Shown here in pieces: positions 15,300 to 17,871 of a DNA stretch of 17,871 nt. The position numbers were made by a program, and so were the translations under genes. This DNA comes from Sandarakinorhabdus sp. (GTDB taxonomy: Bacteria > Pseudomonadota > Alphaproteobacteria > Sphingomonadales > Sphingomonadaceae): the NCBI GenBank assembly GCA_025458465.1, contig JALOSK010000003.1:1-17871 (forward strand). The letters run 5' to 3'. Position 1 is the stretch's first letter; each line of letters opens with the position of its first letter. Below the pieces are notes generated by a model. That model did no database searches and was not told the DNA's origin. It saw nothing but the letters and a program-made list of their open reading frames with translations.

Positions 15300-16832
15300 A
15301 TGCGTCGTTCGTTCCATCTGGCGATTGCCGGGGCCTTGCTGGCGGCCACCGCTGCGCCAGCGCTCGCGGCGCCATCGGCGCTCATCAAGTGCGATGGCTA
15401 TGGCCGTCGGCAGACGCCTGGCGAGCAGGTGGGGCGCGGCATCCTGATTCTGGGCACGCTGGGCCTCTTCGGCAGCGCCGAGCGGGATCAGCCGTCCGCC
15501 CGCCTGAAGGGCGATGAAGCCATCGCTGCCTGCACCGAAGCCCTCACCGACAGCCGCACCACCGGCAACCCGGTGCGCCGCGCCGAGGTGCTGTTGATGC
15601 GCGCCGGCCGCCAGTTCGAGATGGGCCGCTTTGAAGAGGCCATCGCCGATGCGCGCGCTGCCCGCAGCGTGGAGTTGACTCCGCTGGTGCGCTCCCATTT
15701 TGACCGCAACGTTGGTGCCGGCACCATCATGCTGGAGGCGCTGGCCCGCCTGTCGCAGGACCGGCAGGCCGAAGCCGAGCAATTGGCCTTCCAGGCCGCC
15801 AATGCGCGTCCGGAAGGCACGTTCATGGCCGAGGAAGCGCTGCGCATCATGCAGCTGACACCCCTCATCACGCCGGACGAGCGGGCGCTGCTGGACCGCT
15901 TGTGGCGCATGATGCCCAATGTGCAACCGGCTGCGCATCATGAAGGGGCCGGTGATTGGGCCGCAGCTGCGGCGAGCCTGAAGCAGCTGGCGGCGATGTC
16001 GAGCAAGCCAGGCGTGGGCCTGCTGGCGCGCATGGCCGCCGTGCAGGCGCTGGCTGGCGAGAATGACGGCGCCGCCGCCACGCTGGCCCGGGTGGCGCAG
16101 GACCTTGATGAACTGGCCGCGCAGGCCCAGACCATGACGCCGGAAAAGGCGCAGACAGCGCGCTCGCAGATCGCCAATGCCGATGAACTCGTGCAGTTGG
16201 CGAGGGCGCAGCTGGCGCTCAACGGGGGCGACCTGGAAGCGGCGAAAGGCCATCTCGCCGGGCGGCCGCGCTGGCTGGCGCCGGCGGCGATTGCCGCCCC
16301 CATCATCAGGAACGTGCAGGCCAAGGCGGGCAGCGGCGCGGCACCGGGCATCGATCCGGCCAAGATGCTGGCCGATGCCGCCAAGGTGCGGCGCGATGGC
16401 CTGACCGGGAAGGGCGTGCTGAACCTTGCGACCGTGCTGCTGCCGCGCTGGGAAGACCCGGACGTGGCGCAGGATCTGGCCAAGACGATGCTGCCGACAT
16501 CGAAGATCATGCAGCCCAAGCCGGTGCGGGATGGCGCGGCGACCAGCATTCTGACCGCCCGCACCATGGCGTCGGATACCGCGCACGAGGCCTTGCTGCT
16601 GGCCGCCGCCCGCGCCGCGGCCGCCAAGGGGCAGGACCGGTTTGCCGTGATCTTCCAGTTCGTGCTGCCCACCACCGCGCGTGAGGGCCTGGCCAACCGG
16701 CTGGGCATGATCGAATTCGTCACCCCGGCCGACAAGTTGTTCCAGGGACAGGAAAATCGTGCGCTGAAGGTGGCCGATATCGAGGCTGCGCTGGGCGAAC
16801 GTTACCGGGTGCCGGAACCGCCGAAACGCTGA
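15300..16832 (+). CDS. Exported TPR-like repeat protein of unknown function
   Basis: A 510-residue protein with a Sec signal peptide (MRRSFHLAIAGALLAATAAPALA, cleavage near 23). The mature part is almost all Ala-rich amphipathic helix. Around residues 95-130 a tetratricopeptide pair is visible (AEVLLMRAGRQFEMGRFEEAIADARAA), and further helix pairs of similar spacing continue to about 350, with SLKQLAAMSSKPGVGLLARMAAVQALAGENDGA as another clear unit. After a Pro/Gly-rich break (about 335-350) comes a helical C-terminal part with TARTMASDTAHEALLLAAARAAAAKGQDRFAVIF. No catalytic motif is visible. A periplasmic scaffold role is the most I would infer. GGGGGAAG precedes the ATG at a suitable distance. 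It is divergent from the MoxR gene and convergent with the next exported protein. Confidence 0.8.
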   Translation: MRRSFHLAIAGALLAATAAPALAAPSALIKCDGYGRRQTPGEQVGRGILILGTLGLFGSAERDQPSARLKGDEAIAACTEALTDSRTTGNPVRRAEVLLMRAGRQFEMGRFEEAIADARAARSVELTPLVRSHFDRNVGAGTIMLEALARLSQDRQAEAEQLAFQAANARPEGTFMAEEALRIMQLTPLITPDERALLDRLWRMMPNVQPAAHHEGAGDWAAAAASLKQLAAMSSKPGVGLLARMAAVQALAGENDGAAATLARVAQDLDELAAQAQTMTPEKAQTARSQIANADELVQLARAQLALNGGDLEAAKGHLAGRPRWLAPAAIAAPIIRNVQAKAGSGAAPGIDPAKMLADAAKVRRDGLTGKGVLNLATVLLPRWEDPDVAQDLAKTMLPTSKIMQPKPVRDGAATSILTARTMASDTAHEALLLAAARAAAAKGQDRFAVIFQFVLPTTAREGLANRLGMIEFVTPADKLFQGQENRALKVADIEAALGERYRVPEPPKR

Positions 16833-16850
16833 ACTGCGCGCACGCCCGGT

Positions 16851-17543
16851 TCAGCGATAGGCGTAGATAACCTCGTTGGTTTCGCCGCCAACGAAGCCCA
16901 TCATCTGGCCCTTGCTGTCGGCCGACTGGCTGGCAAGCCGCGGCTTGCCATCCGGGCCCATGCGATAATCGCTGACCTGTTCGAAATTGGTCACCTTGAT
17001 CATCATGTTGAGCTTGAAATCTTCCCTGGCCCGCACCTTGAGCCGGGCCACCCAGGGCTTGCCATCGGTGGTGGTGATCACCGCTTCGCCCGATAGGTGC
17101 GATGAGATATCCGCCTTGTCGGTGTGCACGGATCCGGGCGGCAGCACCGGGATTTTCAGCACCTTGCGGCCATTTTCATCCACGCTCACATCAGCTGCGG
17201 CCGCAAGCAGGGCGGCCATGCGGTGATAGCCGGGTACCGGCGTGACCGCAGTGGCCTTGCGAAATGTCTTGAGCTGGCCGGCGGTCGGTGCGTTGCCGTT
17301 CACGCTGACCAGCGTCCAGCGCTGGCCATCCCAGCGTTCCACCGTCACCGTCTTGTTCTTGATGCCGGGGCCGCGGCGGATGGCGGTTGTGGTGCGTTCA
17401 AAGGCGATGCCGGCCGGATCACAGGCGCGGGCTTCATCGATGATGGCCTCGCGCAGCGGTTCCAGACGGAACTCGGCGGCGGGCGCGGCCGCACTCAGCA
17501 GGCCCGCCAGCAGCGGCACGAAGATCAGACGCCCCCTTGTCAT
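16851..17543 (-). CDS. Exported protein of unknown function
   Basis: About 230 residues with a short signal peptide (MTRGRLIFVPLLAGLLSAAAPAAEF, cleavage near 22). The mature chain is beta-rich: alternating strands such as KTVTVERWDGQRWTLVSVNG, SGEAVITTTDGKPWVARLKVRA and KLNMMIKVTNFEQVSDYRM, ending FVGGETNEVIYAYR. The pattern of long antiparallel strands and a helical segment (GYHRMAALLAAAADV) recalls LolA-like or lipid-handling periplasmic folds, but no diagnostic motif is present and I do not assign a family. One Cys (in EARACDPAG). The start at 17543 is chosen for the signal peptide; an in-frame GTG at 17579 would add 12 residues before it. It is convergent with the TPR-like gene (18 bp between stops) and downstream of rpoD, separated by a strong terminator. 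Confidence 0.78.
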   Translation of the reverse strand: MTRGRLIFVPLLAGLLSAAAPAAEFRLEPLREAIIDEARACDPAGIAFERTTTAIRRGPGIKNKTVTVERWDGQRWTLVSVNGNAPTAGQLKTFRKATAVTPVPGYHRMAALLAAAADVSVDENGRKVLKIPVLPPGSVHTDKADISSHLSGEAVITTTDGKPWVARLKVRAREDFKLNMMIKVTNFEQVSDYRMGPDGKPRLASQSADSKGQMMGFVGGETNEVIYAYR

Positions 17544-17601
17544 CGAGCCAACCCATATCTCATCGCGACAATCCGTCACAAGCGGTCATCCCGCAAACCG
17601 A

Positions 17602-17633
17602 AACGGCCCCGCGTCGATTGACGCGAGGCCGTT
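17602..17633 (-). terminator. Intrinsic terminator of rpoD
   Basis: A 13-pair stem with a single mismatch: AACGGCC (17602-17608) with GGCCGTT (17627-17633) and CGCGTC (17610-17615) with GACGCG (17620-17625), loop of four bases. On the minus strand it lies 45 bp after the rpoD stop, and the right arm runs into TTTCGGTTT. It is the best terminator in the window. Confidence 0.8.
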
Positions 17634-17678
17634 GCATTGCAGCATCACCCGTTACCAGGTGATGAATGACTGGATTGA

Positions 17679-17871
<193 letters not shown>

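Noticed and set aside
15132..16586. 484-codon open frame on the minus strand opposite the TPR-like gene
   Set aside because: His/Arg/Gly-rich shadow that also runs into the moxR start; the plus-strand frame has a signal peptide and repeats.

Overview
The window reads as chromosomal DNA from an alphaproteobacterium, most likely of the order Sphingomonadales. Supporting signs are the high GC content, a PEP-CTERM sorting tail of the PEPASWAMM type common in sphingomonads, an NDUFS4-like complex I accessory protein, an intracellular PHB depolymerase, and a long-chain polyprenyl diphosphate synthase of the kind that makes the ubiquinone side chain. No database search was possible; family names rest on motifs read by eye.

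Layout, left to right. The N-terminal part of an ABC exporter leaves the left edge on the minus strand and is divergent from phaZ (720-2039, +). phaZ meets an ABC-F ATPase (2036-3805, -) tail to tail with overlapping stop codons. Then come a small exported PepSY-like protein (+), an OmpR-type response regulator and an overlapping PhoQ-like sensor kinase (+), a stand-alone AroQ chorismate mutase (-), a polyprenyl diphosphate synthase (+), an NDUFS4-like protein (+), a 65-residue unknown (+) and tRNA-Arg(UCU). This stretch is ordinary housekeeping DNA.

The unusual part is 8792-14090, all on the minus strand: an exported PEP-CTERM protein followed by three tandem paralogues of 490, 488 and 517 residues. 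Each has a (Y)GWDTV[FY]A motif near its N terminus, a shared motif near residue 230 and hydrophobic segments in the C-terminal part. I place the three in the TULIP-fold P47/OrfX2-like family, best known from botulinum neurotoxin orfX gene clusters. Two overlap by ATGA and the third follows after 26 bp, so this looks like one transcription unit. No neurotoxin gene is visible. The block lies between a tRNA gene and a MoxR-type ATPase that lacks the VWA-domain partner commonly found beside it, and it looks less GC-rich than its flanks, so horizontal insertion is plausible but unproven.

To the right are the MoxR ATPase (-), a divergently transcribed exported TPR-like protein (+), an exported protein of unknown function (-), a strong intrinsic terminator and the C-terminal end of the major sigma factor RpoD (-), which leaves the right edge.
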